A stretch of DNA of 31,768 nt from a virus: positions 1 through 31,768 of the IMG/VR virus record IMGVR_UViG_3300036770_003530; one strand, 5' to 3'. Below, one piece after another: positions 22,765 through 29,382 of the stretch; position 1 is the first letter of the stretch; each line of letters opens with the position of its first letter. Below the pieces are notes generated by a model that saw only the letters and a list, made by a program, of their open reading frames with translations, was not told where the DNA came from and made no database searches. The position numbers and the translations under genes are program-made.

Positions 22765-23628
22765 TTAATCAATATAATAAAACTCTTTAATATTAGGGTT
22801 TTTCAATTTCGAATATAATTTATATTCTGATATACCTAATTCTAGCATAGCCTGCTTTAGTGTGTCAAATTCTTTTCCTTCTGCAATAATTTTTCTAGCC
22901 CTTCCATTTTCTTTTCCGGTGCATTTACCTTTTCTACCTTTACTACTATTCTCGAAAACTTCTTTTTTCTTTTCTTCAGACCAATTCGATCTTGTCATGG
23001 CTGCTTTTTGTCTTGCCAAGGCGTCAGTTTCTGGATTTCGATTCTCTGCCGCTTTTCGTGCAGCTTCTTTCCTGCGATCTAAACCCATACGCTCTTTACC
23101 TAACCGAGCACTACGCTTTCTATCTTCTGGGTCACGAGCTTTTGTTCCTTCAATCATTCTTGGAACATTATTTCGTAATTTTTCCTTTAATTTTTGTCCT
23201 TCCTCAGTTTGATACCATTCTTTAGTTTTACTATGAACATTATCTAATAATGCCTTTTTTTCTTCTTTGGTCCTATTAGCCCATACTTGCTTGATTTGGT
23301 TGCTGAACTCCTGTCGGCGTTCGTTGGTCCATCCGGCTTTAGTGTCTCCACCTATAACATCTTTAGCAACATTATAGTAGTCATCGGAATAATAGGCATT
23401 TACTTTATCTAAATAAAACTTTTCACGCTCTAAAAGATATTGTCTATCTTCTACTTCCACATACTCAATAATAGTTCTTGTGAAGTTCGTAATACCGTGC
23501 TTTTTAATAGCCCGTTGAAAAACTTTACCTGAACCAATATATCCATCGTCTATTGTACCGGTGTGAGAACCAATATACTTTTTGCCATTAAGTATATTGG
23601 TCCATTCGTAAACAAATCCATAATACAT
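22765..23628 (-). CDS. GIY-YIG homing endonuclease, free-standing (287 aa)
   Basis: The N-terminal GIY-YIG nuclease domain (about residues 1-100) shows GFVYEWTNILNGKKYIGSH for the GIY..YIG motif, a basic/aromatic KKHGI.NF segment, and E71 in the LEREKFYLD helix. The middle is very Lys/Arg/Glu-rich with repeated NUMOD3-like basic patches, and the C-terminus (ARKIIAEGKEFDTLKQAMLE) looks like a NUMOD/IENR1 DNA-recognition helix. Such SegA-like enzymes of T4 phages cut neighbouring alleles and spread by repair. The gene interrupts the queD-yhhQ order. Its ribosome site and start codon lie in a hairpin with a perfect TATAAATA late promoter. Confidence 0.92.
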   Translation of the reverse strand: MYYGFVYEWTNILNGKKYIGSHTGTIDDGYIGSGKVFQRAIKKHGITNFTRTIIEYVEVEDRQYLLEREKFYLDKVNAYYSDDYYNVAKDVIGGDTKAGWTNERRQEFSNQIKQVWANRTKEEKKALLDNVHSKTKEWYQTEEGQKLKEKLRNNVPRMIEGTKARDPEDRKRSARLGKERMGLDRRKEAARKAAENRNPETDALARQKAAMTRSNWSEEKKKEVFENSSKGRKGKCTGKENGRARKIIAEGKEFDTLKQAMLELGISEYKLYSKLKNPNIKEFYYID

Positions 23629-23661
23629 AGTTCGTCCTTTGCTACTAACTATGTATTTATA
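23626..23661 (-). promoter_or_regulatory. Late promoter TATAAATA plus start-codon hairpin of the GIY-YIG gene
   Basis: TATAAATA (23661-23654) is an exact T4 late promoter. It is followed by CATAGTT (23653-23647), a 14-nt loop holding the Shine-Dalgarno AAAGGA, and AACTATG (23632-23626), whose last three bases are the start codon. A late start about 6 nt after the motif would remove most of the 5' arm. This is the arrangement known for T4 I-TevI. Confidence 0.75.
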
Positions 23662-23666
23662 AAGAT

Positions 23667-24182
23667 CTATTCAAAACCCTCAAATAAATCTTCTCCCCAT
23701 TCTCTATGACCTTCTCTAAAAGCCATATTGGCTTGAGTTTCTCTTACTTCTACTCGATAACACCATAAGCGATTGTGCTCGCCCAGTCCCCACATGTCTG
23801 GGATATAAATGGCATTGACATATTTGTATAGCATGTCTGCTAAACTCTCGCATCCTAATTTAGGAAGAATAGTAAGTTTAGCCATTTTCTTTTCTTGAAG
23901 AAGTTTATATATTTCGAGTTCAGGGTCATCGGAACTAACTAGTAAACAATGATCGAACTTATCTTCTAATAACTTTTTAAGTTCTTTTAGGCCACCATAA
24001 TCGGCAGCCCAGTTACGTACATCTAAGTCGTTGGTGCCAAAGTAAAACTTCATTGAAAAACTATATCCATGTATCATGTTGCAGTGACTATCTGCTCGCC
24101 ACTGTCGATACGCACATGGAAACGCATCGTGGTACTCTTTGGTGCTAGTGTACTTGTACACTTGTGGTTCAAACTTTGTCAT
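23667..24182 (-). CDS. queD: QueD: 6-carboxy-tetrahydropterin synthase (phage-type), 171 aa
   Basis: T-fold enzyme converting dihydroneopterin triphosphate to 6-carboxy-5,6,7,8-tetrahydropterin, the QueE substrate. Recognisable elements are FPCAYRQWRADSHC...HGYSF (residues 21-42), D...RNW..DYG.LK.LK, FDHCLL (76-81), the CES..DMLY segment (111-119) and the C-terminal VEVRET glutamate. Catalytic C34, D77, H78 and the late Glu are kept. The zinc site is odd: by alignment with QueD (F.AAH ... C...HGH), the first and third zinc histidines are Y25 and Y40, and only H38 is retained; H33 or H18 might compensate. Start at ATG 24182, with GGGAGG 6 nt before it; an upstream ATG gives a leader without homology. 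Longer than E. coli QueD (121 aa). Confidence 0.87.
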   Translation of the reverse strand: MTKFEPQVYKYTSTKEYHDAFPCAYRQWRADSHCNMIHGYSFSMKFYFGTNDLDVRNWAADYGGLKELKKLLEDKFDHCLLVSSDDPELEIYKLLQEKKMAKLTILPKLGCESLADMLYKYVNAIYIPDMWGLGEHNRLWCYRVEVRETQANMAFREGHREWGEDLFEGFE

Positions 24183-24261
24183 CTCTTGCCTCCCTGTTTT
24201 GAGTAAGTTTGATGACATGCAGAATTTCTATAGCGGGGTGAATGTCAAGGCCGCTTACTAC

Positions 24262-24546
24262 TTAAACGGTCTTCATGTGCTCGCGCAGCCGATCCCAGTC
24301 AATATCCAGGCTGACTTTACCGTCGTGATCTACAGTGCGTACACTGTAGTTGCCAACGTGTACACCAGGTTCCTCGGGCTTGACATCAAACAACTCGGTC
24401 TTGACCTTAGCGGGTTTCTTAGGCTTTGGTGCTGTTTTTTGTACCTTTTCCGCAGTTTTTTTAGAGACTGCGCCGTTGTCCTTAGGATAGTCAGCTTTGG
24501 TTGGTTTTTTGTCCGCTGGCTTAGCAGCAGGTTTCTTAGTTGCCAT
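24262..24546 (-). CDS. Lys/Pro/Ala-rich basic protein (94 aa), function unknown
   Basis: Residues 1-48 are almost only Lys, Ala, Pro, Thr and Asp (MATKKPAAKPADKKPTK), like histone-H1-type tails, followed by a compact acidic end with GVHVGNYSVRTVDHDGKVSL and DIDWDRLREHMK. The tail suggests nucleic-acid binding. ATG 24546 overlaps the folE stop (TAATG), with AAAGGA 8 nt upstream, so it is co-translated with folE. Not a recognisable enzyme; its link to the deazaguanine pathway is by position only. Confidence 0.7.
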   Translation of the reverse strand: MATKKPAAKPADKKPTKADYPKDNGAVSKKTAEKVQKTAPKPKKPAKVKTELFDVKPEEPGVHVGNYSVRTVDHDGKVSLDIDWDRLREHMKTV

Positions 24547-25292
24547 TATCCATGTCCTTTCATTGATAAGCAAATGTCGTAAAACTCTTTCTTTAATGCT
24601 GGATCAGTTTGGAACGCACCTAACATGATTGCTGTAGTCATATCCGACTCATGCTCACGTACTCCACGCATGGTCATACAGTGATGTTCAGCTTTCACGA
24701 CGACGGCAATATTTTCGGTCCGAGCATAGTCGCGGAGTGCAGATGCAATCTGAGTTGTCATCTCCTCCTGGATCTGGGGTCTCTCGCAGATGTGATGTAC
24801 GAGCCTGTTGAATTTGCTCAAACCAATTACTTCTTCTTCGGGCACTATCCCCACCCAGCATCGTCCAACGATATTTTGAAAATGGTGAGCGCATGTTGAT
24901 CTTATACTGATTGGTCCTGTGGTATAAAGGCTTTTATAGCCCATGTTGGGAAATGCTGTGACTTTGGGAACGCTGCGATAGCGTCCACTAAAGGTCTCGC
25001 GTACAAACATCTTAGCTACACGCCTTGCAGTGTCTTGCGTGTTATGATCATTAACAGTGTCGATTACTAAACTATTTAGTACACCCTGAAATTGACCAGC
25101 AACCTCATCTACTAAGCGATCAATTTCGTCGTCGCTTTCGATGAATTCTGCAATGTTGTCGTTTGAGTGGAATCTGGCTCCTGCGTTACGAATCCGTTCA
25201 CGAATAACTTCGCTCATGGGTCTTCCAAACACTGCACCTTCATAGCCAGGATGGTAAGGTGCTTGTTCTACTAGTTGTTGATATTGATTCAT
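24546..25292 (-). CDS. folE: GTP cyclohydrolase I FolE
   Basis: Catalyses GTP to 7,8-dihydroneopterin triphosphate, the first step shared by folate and 7-deazaguanine synthesis. The T-fold core has the zinc site C134 in STCAHHF (132-138), H137, and C205 in HHCM (203-206). Also present are VGRCWVGIVP, the VIGLSKFNR(L)VHHICERPQIQE signature (155-176), and MTMRGV. The length of 248 aa is close to the family norm (about 220). QueF is excluded because its E(S)K..K pattern is missing while the FolE zinc triad is complete. A GGAG precedes ATG 25292. The leader carries a small hairpin and a sigma70-like promoter. Confidence 0.95.
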   Translation of the reverse strand: MNQYQQLVEQAPYHPGYEGAVFGRPMSEVIRERIRNAGARFHSNDNIAEFIESDDEIDRLVDEVAGQFQGVLNSLVIDTVNDHNTQDTARRVAKMFVRETFSGRYRSVPKVTAFPNMGYKSLYTTGPISIRSTCAHHFQNIVGRCWVGIVPEEEVIGLSKFNRLVHHICERPQIQEEMTTQIASALRDYARTENIAVVVKAEHHCMTMRGVREHESDMTTAIMLGAFQTDPALKKEFYDICLSMKGHG

Positions 25293-25310
25293 TTAATCTC
25301 CGAGTTATAA

Positions 25311-25326
25311 AGGACGAGGATGTCCT
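25311..25326 (-). promoter_or_regulatory. Small hairpin in the folE leader
   Basis: AGGAC-ATCCTC-GTCCT on the - strand (5-bp stem, 6-nt loop), about 20 nt before the folE start. Weak, but one of several leader hairpins in this window. It does not cover the GGAG ribosome site. Confidence 0.3.
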
Positions 25327-25336
25327 ATATTGTGTA

Positions 25337-25365
25337 AGTGTAATGTATTTAGACGGTTTTGTCAA
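25337..25365 (-). promoter_or_regulatory. Sigma70-like promoter of folE with late-type CTAAATA in the spacer
   Basis: TTGACA (25365-25360), 17-nt spacer, TACACT (25342-25337). CTAAATA (25352-25346) is inside the spacer. The -35 box overlaps the galE stop codon. The -10 box and following bases (TTACACTTACAC) are also found upstream of the gene at 31736. Confidence 0.55.
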
Positions 25366-26351
25366 TCGTTATAATATGTTTTTTTCATCCAGTTAAATGT
25401 GGTACTGGCAATATCAGCAATACTGCTATGCTTAGGTTTCCAGCCAGTGTCTTGCATAAACCTGCGTGGGTCTGCATATAATTGGTCCGGGTCTCCTGCA
25501 CGTCTCGGGCCATAACGCCAATTTAATCTAGTTCCTGCATATGCGGCCACTTGTTCTAGAACTTCCTTGTTACTTAGTCCATGTCCTGTGCCTAAATTAT
25601 AACTACGATGTTCACCAGGTTGCAACCCTGCTGCTAAACATACTGCTTCTAAATGAGCGTCGGCTAGATCCGATACATGAATATAGTCACGTATACAAGT
25701 ACCATCTCTAGTGTCATAATCATTACCATTGATAACAATTTCTTCGCCGCTTAATGTACTATTAACCACTCGGGTTACTAAGTGAGTTCCATCCTTTACG
25801 CAACCCATACCGCCTTCAGGATCACAGCCGGCGGCATTGAAATACCGCAGACTAATACCACGGAATCCATGTGCTGAACAGTGATCGGCAATCACACGCT
25901 CAGTCATTAACTTTGACCAACCATATGGATTGATCGGAGTTGACTTATAAGCAGCAGATTCACTGATTGGGCATATAGCACTGTCACCGTAGACAGCAGC
26001 ACTGCTACTGAATATGATGCTGCCTGACCAACCTCGATCCGCTAACCAATTCAGCATACGATTGGTTTTGGCAGTGTTATTATTGTAGTATTCGCCGGGA
26101 TTTTTTAGACTAGGCCCCACCAGACTGGTACCTGCACAATGAATCACTGCATCGGCTTCGCGTAGCGGAGCACAGTAATCTACTATGTCCACAAAGTCTG
26201 TACAGAGAAACTCATCAAGGTGATCTACAGCAGCAGGAATAGTGATTTGTCTATCTACTCCAATTACCGTATATCCTGCTTGTTTGAAACGTAAGGCAGT
26301 GTGTCCGCCTACATAACCAGCGGCACCTGTTATAACAATTGTTTTTGACAT
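25362..26351 (-). CDS. galE: UDP-glucose 4-epimerase GalE (329 aa)
   Basis: Interconverts UDP-glucose and UDP-galactose. The extended SDR fold starts with NAD-binding GAAGYVGG (9-16). The catalytic site has SSSAAVYG (115-122) and the Y143-K147 pair in YGWSK. NAAGCDPEG, TRDGTCIRDYIHVSDLADAH and YNLGTG are GalE hallmarks. Length is typical. GGAGG lies 5 nt before ATG 26351, immediately after a small hairpin. In a phage it could feed UDP-sugar to the glycosyltransferase encoded two genes upstream. Whether the sugar goes to DNA, virion protein or host surface cannot be told from the sequence. Confidence 0.95.
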   Translation of the reverse strand: MSKTIVITGAAGYVGGHTALRFKQAGYTVIGVDRQITIPAAVDHLDEFLCTDFVDIVDYCAPLREADAVIHCAGTSLVGPSLKNPGEYYNNNTAKTNRMLNWLADRGWSGSIIFSSSAAVYGDSAICPISESAAYKSTPINPYGWSKLMTERVIADHCSAHGFRGISLRYFNAAGCDPEGGMGCVKDGTHLVTRVVNSTLSGEEIVINGNDYDTRDGTCIRDYIHVSDLADAHLEAVCLAAGLQPGEHRSYNLGTGHGLSNKEVLEQVAAYAGTRLNWRYGPRRAGDPDQLYADPRRFMQDTGWKPKHSSIADIASTTFNWMKKTYYND

Positions 26352-26360
26352 TGAACCTCC

Positions 26361-26374
26361 GCCCTGTCTAGGGC
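26361..26374 (-). promoter_or_regulatory. Hairpin next to the galE ribosome site
   Basis: GCCCT-AGAC-AGGGC on the - strand: a 5-bp stem with a 4-nt loop, immediately before GGAGG. It could tune galE translation or mark the end of the upstream gene; there is no uridine tract. Confidence 0.35.
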
Positions 26375-26393
26375 TTGTTGATAATAGTATTAC

Positions 26394-26714
26394 TTATTGC
26401 TGTGTACAGGTACGCTCTTGAATTATGCGCCCATCTTCAGTGCGAATCTCACGCCATTCTGTGCAAATGGGTGCTGGACGTTGCACTGGTACTGTTTCTA
26501 CATATACTACGGCGGGGTTAGCATAGTGATGTATAGCGGCACCGGCTATAACACCTCCTACAATAGCAGGAGCCACCCACCCACGATGAATGTGGTGTGG
26601 ATGGTGATGGTGATGACGCATATGATGACGATGCCCATGATATCCATTAGCCTGGGCAGGAATAGCCAAAGTAAGTAAACTAGCAGCAATGAATCCGGTA
26701 ATAAATGTACGCAT
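26394..26714 (-). CDS. Secreted histidine-rich protein (106 aa)
   Basis: A typical signal peptide (residues 1-22, cleavage after AQA) is followed by a histidine-rich segment: 12 histidines within 18 residues (26-43). A Gly/Ala-rich hydrophobic stretch (AIVGGVIAGAA, 50-60) follows and could insert in a membrane. The end contains two cysteines (C84, C103) in a CTEWREI...RIIQERTC pattern that I associate with small bacterial envelope proteins. Metal binding in the periplasm or envelope is a reasonable inference. AGGAG lies 7 nt before ATG 26714 (an adjacent ATG at 26717 is too close). It is unusual cargo for a phage and may have come from a host gene. Confidence 0.75.
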   Translation of the reverse strand: MRTFITGFIAASLLTLAIPAQANGYHGHRHHMRHHHHHPHHIHRGWVAPAIVGGVIAGAAIHHYANPAVVYVETVPVQRPAPICTEWREIRTEDGRIIQERTCTQQ

Positions 26715-26731
26715 CATCTATCTCCTATATG

Positions 26732-27922
26732 CTAATATTTAGCTGGTGCTAAGTGTTTTCTGTAGTCTCGGGTCATACGCAGCATGGATTCGCCGCGTCC
26801 TTCTAAGATGTCACAGATACGATCAATAGTGCCATCGTTATAGTCACTGATCCGGCCTATGTTCTTGTGCGGATGACGCAGTAAGGGAATTAACTTTTGC
26901 ACAGCATCATCTAGACTCCAAGGTACATAAAGTCGTTCATGATCATTGGCAAAAGTTTCAGGAAAGCTGCGGTAAGCAGGATACAGAACATTAGCTCCAA
27001 GTGTATCGGCTTCACTGACTGTGTTTGACACCCAATCTTGTAAAGCACAATTAAAAAGAACCCTAGTATCATTAAGTAGATCATAGTAGTCATTCTTTTC
27101 TAAGTCCTCATAAATGACCAGTTTACCTTCTGCTTGTAACTTCCTAGTACGTTCCATATAACTAGAGTTATTACTACGCAGTTTTGCACCAGAAAACACA
27201 GCAAATTCTACCCATGGCAAATAATCTAAGCTATCAGCTAAACTGTGATAGTGTTCAATCAAGTCCATATAAAAGTCGGGCTGTTTTTCTTGATCCCAAC
27301 GTGCAGCAAAGCCTACTCTAAACGCACGATCTTCAAATGGTTTGAGTGGTCCTAGTACACGACCTCTGACTTCGTTCTTACCAAATGCCAAACCGGAAAT
27401 ATTGTAGATTGGAGCACTCCAACCTGCAATTTTCATATGTGCTACCATTTCTTCATTAGTGGCCAGCACACCTGTAACAAAGGAATTAACCATGTGCTCA
27501 TAACAAGCCATCCAGCCTTCCATGTTCCAAACATGAACGAAATCATCAGGGTCAATGGCTTGTGCAAGGCAACGGACAAATATCCTAGGACGATGAGCGG
27601 CATCAACTTGATCGAGAATGTAAGGTAAGCTCTCGATGCCTGGTTGAAAAAGGTCTTCAAAGTAGATAACATCCTCATTGGTCACTGCTCCTGCTTTCAT
27701 TAACTTGACCAGATTCATCATCTGGCTCATGCCAAAGTAACTTCTACCATGTGCGTCAAGTACTTGTCCTGTTACAATGGCTTGATCATTACTAAGAGTT
27801 TCTCCCTCTACTATGTAGTAATTGATCCCTCTACGCTCAAACACCGAGCGATTCCACTCTTGTAGTTGGTAAGTGTATCTAGCACGATACTTTTCCAACC
27901 CCATATAAAATAATCTTCTCAT
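26732..27922 (-). CDS. GT-B type glycosyltransferase-like protein (396 aa)
   Basis: Probably a GT-B fold glycosyltransferase (GT4-like). The C-terminal half opens with VGFAARWDQEKQPDF (about residues 205-220). A donor-site-like segment (about 284-332) reads RVLFNCALQDWVSNTVSEAD, then LGANVLYPAYRSFPE, matching the E.(L)..G...P....(F)PE pattern of GT4 enzymes. The N-terminal half carries W..(M)..FV.GVLA.NEEM, the usual acceptor-domain helix. Acceptor unknown. Start chosen at ATG 27922, whose ATGA overlaps the stop of the HNH gene; a TTG at 27928 with AGGA is also possible. It lies in the deazaguanine cluster with galE. Confidence 0.75.
   Translation of the reverse strand: MRRLFYMGLEKYRARYTYQLQEWNRSVFERRGINYYIVEGETLSNDQAIVTGQVLDAHGRSYFGMSQMMNLVKLMKAGAVTNEDVIYFEDLFQPGIESLPYILDQVDAAHRPRIFVRCLAQAIDPDDFVHVWNMEGWMACYEHMVNSFVTGVLATNEEMVAHMKIAGWSAPIYNISGLAFGKNEVRGRVLGPLKPFEDRAFRVGFAARWDQEKQPDFYMDLIEHYHSLADSLDYLPWVEFAVFSGAKLRSNNSSYMERTRKLQAEGKLVIYEDLEKNDYYDLLNDTRVLFNCALQDWVSNTVSEADTLGANVLYPAYRSFPETFANDHERLYVPWSLDDAVQKLIPLLRHPHKNIGRISDYNDGTIDRICDILEGRGESMLRMTRDYRKHLAPAKY
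26736..26742 (-). promoter_or_regulatory. Late-type motif CTAAATA before the His-rich protein gene
   Basis: CTAAATA in the palindromic GCTAAATATTAGC, about 22 nt before the start codon and overlapping the end of the glycosyltransferase gene. Member of the boundary-located NTAAATA set. Confidence 0.4.
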
Positions 27923-28626
27923 GTACAATATTTTCCTAATAATTGATCCACAGTAATCTCACTTTTATAACTTTTCATACGATTAAGTTTACCAGAAATG
28001 ATTCTAAGATTGTGTATACTACCCATTATTTCAGGTTTGACTTTATAAGCGAAACCTTCTACGATTGATAATATATGATCTAGATGATTGTGTCTATCTC
28101 TTATTTGACCTTTCATCATAGTCCGGTAAGTTCTATTTGAAAATTTCCAAACTTCTCTACGATAGTTTTCATAATCTGATTTAAGTTTTGGATCTCCAAC
28201 TTGACCTCGAATAAGTTTAGTTTTTTGTTGACGATCAGTTCTACAATCTAAGCAACCTAAATGTCCTTGTGCGACAGAGTACGGTACAGAAATAAATGTT
28301 TGATTATGAATCGAACAGAAAAACTCTAAATTAGTTTTAGAATTCTTGTATTCACCTTTATATGATATGTGGGGAAACTGTTGAATAATCTCTTGCCTAA
28401 ATTCAGTATCAGTTTTGTCCCACGAATTATTACATTTAGGGCATCCACCTCTACCTCTTTTCATGTCGTTGGGATACTTTGAAAAATACCCGTGAATTTT
28501 ACATCCTAAAGTAATCTTGGTATTACAATTGACATAGGTAAATTTATCATATATAAGATCGGGGTGATGCTCTTTAATTTCAAGTAGTACTATTTCAGTC
28601 GTTTTTCCATGTGTTCTACCCGGCAT
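27919..28626 (-). CDS. HNH-type homing endonuclease with zinc-ribbon repeats (235 aa)
   Basis: The N-terminal part has two related zinc-ribbon-like modules, each C.IH......F....G..GC..C (about residues 39-65 and 99-123), as in DUF723-containing nucleases. The C-terminal HNH-like domain has H..LDHI.SI..G...K..PEIMGSIHNLRIIS...N..K (about 174-212), with the usual DH and N..(R) residues. Free-standing homing endonucleases of this kind are common in phages. ATG 28626 is preferred to an upstream TTG because AAGGAG sits 8 nt before it. It is inserted between the 76-aa gene and the glycosyltransferase gene, overlapping the latter as ATGA. The ribosome site is paired in a strong leader hairpin. Confidence 0.88.
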   Translation of the reverse strand: MPGRTHGKTTEIVLLEIKEHHPDLIYDKFTYVNCNTKITLGCKIHGYFSKYPNDMKRGRGGCPKCNNSWDKTDTEFRQEIIQQFPHISYKGEYKNSKTNLEFFCSIHNQTFISVPYSVAQGHLGCLDCRTDRQQKTKLIRGQVGDPKLKSDYENYRREVWKFSNRTYRTMMKGQIRDRHNHLDHILSIVEGFAYKVKPEIMGSIHNLRIISGKLNRMKSYKSEITVDQLLGKYCT

Positions 28627-28629
28627 ATG

Positions 28630-28671
28630 CAAATCTCCTTGTAATTATTTATGACTACAAGGAGATATTTG
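28630..28671 (-). promoter_or_regulatory. Leader hairpin hiding the HNH ribosome site, with late-type CATAAATA in the loop
   Basis: On the - strand CAAATATCTCCTTGTA (28671-28656) pairs with TACAAGGAGATTTG (28643-28630), 14 bp with a 2-nt bulge. The Shine-Dalgarno AAGGAG is fully paired. CATAAATA (28653-28646) occupies the loop. A start 6 nt later would fall at about 28640, giving a message without the 5' arm. Same logic as at the GIY-YIG gene. Confidence 0.75.
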
Positions 28672-28685
28672 TAAGGTTCTAAGCC

Positions 28686-28916
28686 CTACGCATTGCGCTT
28701 GGCCTGTTTAATGGCATAGCCCCAGTTGTCACGTGGGAACTTGCCGTTTTGCCAACGAACAAAGTCAGCGTAGGGGCTATGGTTGTTGCCGAGGTGTGCC
28801 TCATTAAACACATAGCCAAACTCGCGACAGAAGTCACGGAAACGATCCAACTCGTCAAAGATGCGAGTAACTTCGGGTTTGAATTGCAGGTACTTCTTGA
28901 TGCCTTTTTTAGACAT
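28686..28916 (-). CDS. Small conserved phage protein (76 aa), function unknown
   Basis: MSKKGIKKYLQFKPEVTRIF followed by DELDRFRDFCREFGYVFNEA, then a YADF.RW..GK..RDNW segment. I associate the pattern (K..FKP.VTRIFDDL..FR.FCR.YGY.FNEA) with T4-like cyanophage proteins of unknown function. GGAAAAACGAA before ATG 28916 gives a fair ribosome site. It lies between the T-fold gene and the HNH insertion. Confidence 0.78.
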   Translation of the reverse strand: MSKKGIKKYLQFKPEVTRIFDELDRFRDFCREFGYVFNEAHLGNNHSPYADFVRWQNGKFPRDNWGYAIKQAKRNA

Positions 28917-28927
28917 TTCGTTTTTCC

Positions 28928-29374
28928 TTATACTGAGATAAGTTGTGGTTGAGATTTAAGATAATAAACAGTGGCACCATTCTCTCCGTCCTCTGCGACA
29001 GTGATTTCGATGTCACGTCCGGGATAACGAGCAGCAATGGCTTCATACAAGTCATCGCTGATCATCTCGCAGCTCTTAAAATTTAATTCAAGAGTGCCAG
29101 TATACAATTTTTCTAGCCAACGCTTAAATTGTATGAATTCGATATCACGATCCGAATGAAATACTTCAATTGAGACTGTGAAGTGAAAAATGTGTCTGTG
29201 TGGTGTTCCTAAAAATGATACATCGTACTCGTCGCCAGTGGCCAAGGCCGGGTCTGTAGCTGCCGCCGGATATTTGTGTATACCTTCCTTGCGAAAGGTA
29301 ACCCAAATCATACGACGAGCACGATCTCTAATACGTTGGCGTGTGTCTGCTAATGCTTGATCTCTTTGTTCCAT
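28928..29374 (-). CDS. T-fold protein, QueD/PTPS paralogue (148 aa), role unknown
   Basis: A second member of the 6-pyruvoyl-tetrahydropterin synthase/QueD fold. The zinc triad is complete: H33 in EGIHKYP, and H59 and H61 in GTPHRHIFHF. After that come the IEVFHSDRDIEFIQFKRWLE helix, SCEMISDDLYEAI (101-113) in place of the usual P.(S/T).E.(L/I) segment, and ITVAEDGENGATV (124-136) at the end of the sheet. However, the catalytic Cys four residues before the first zinc His of the pair is a Leu (L55), and the Asp-His pair of QueD is missing. It therefore probably binds a pterin- or deazaguanine-like ligand but catalyses something other than the QueD reaction. It sits in the dpdA operon. A ribosome site is not obvious. 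Confidence 0.8.
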   Translation of the reverse strand: MEQRDQALADTRQRIRDRARRMIWVTFRKEGIHKYPAAATDPALATGDEYDVSFLGTPHRHIFHFTVSIEVFHSDRDIEFIQFKRWLEKLYTGTLELNFKSCEMISDDLYEAIAARYPGRDIEITVAEDGENGATVYYLKSQPQLISV

Positions 29375-29382
29375 TATAGTCC

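Noticed and set aside
22862-23225. Two + strand open frames opposite the GIY-YIG gene
   Set aside because: Phe/Leu/Ser-rich translations are the antisense of the Lys/Glu-rich nuclease.
24218-24262. TTGACA upstream of queD as a promoter
   Set aside because: No -10 box at 16-18 nt; the only TATAGA is 10 nt away, too close. queD is probably read from folE, or from an element that I cannot see.
24262-24546. Basic protein considered as a true histone-like (HU/H1) protein
   Set aside because: Only low-complexity Lys/Pro/Ala similarity; no HU fold or H1 globular domain.
24546-25292. FolE gene considered as QueF (preQ0 reductase), which shares the T-fold
   Set aside because: The zinc residues C134, H137 and C205 and the LSK...RPQ.QE signature are those of FolE; the QueF motif is absent.
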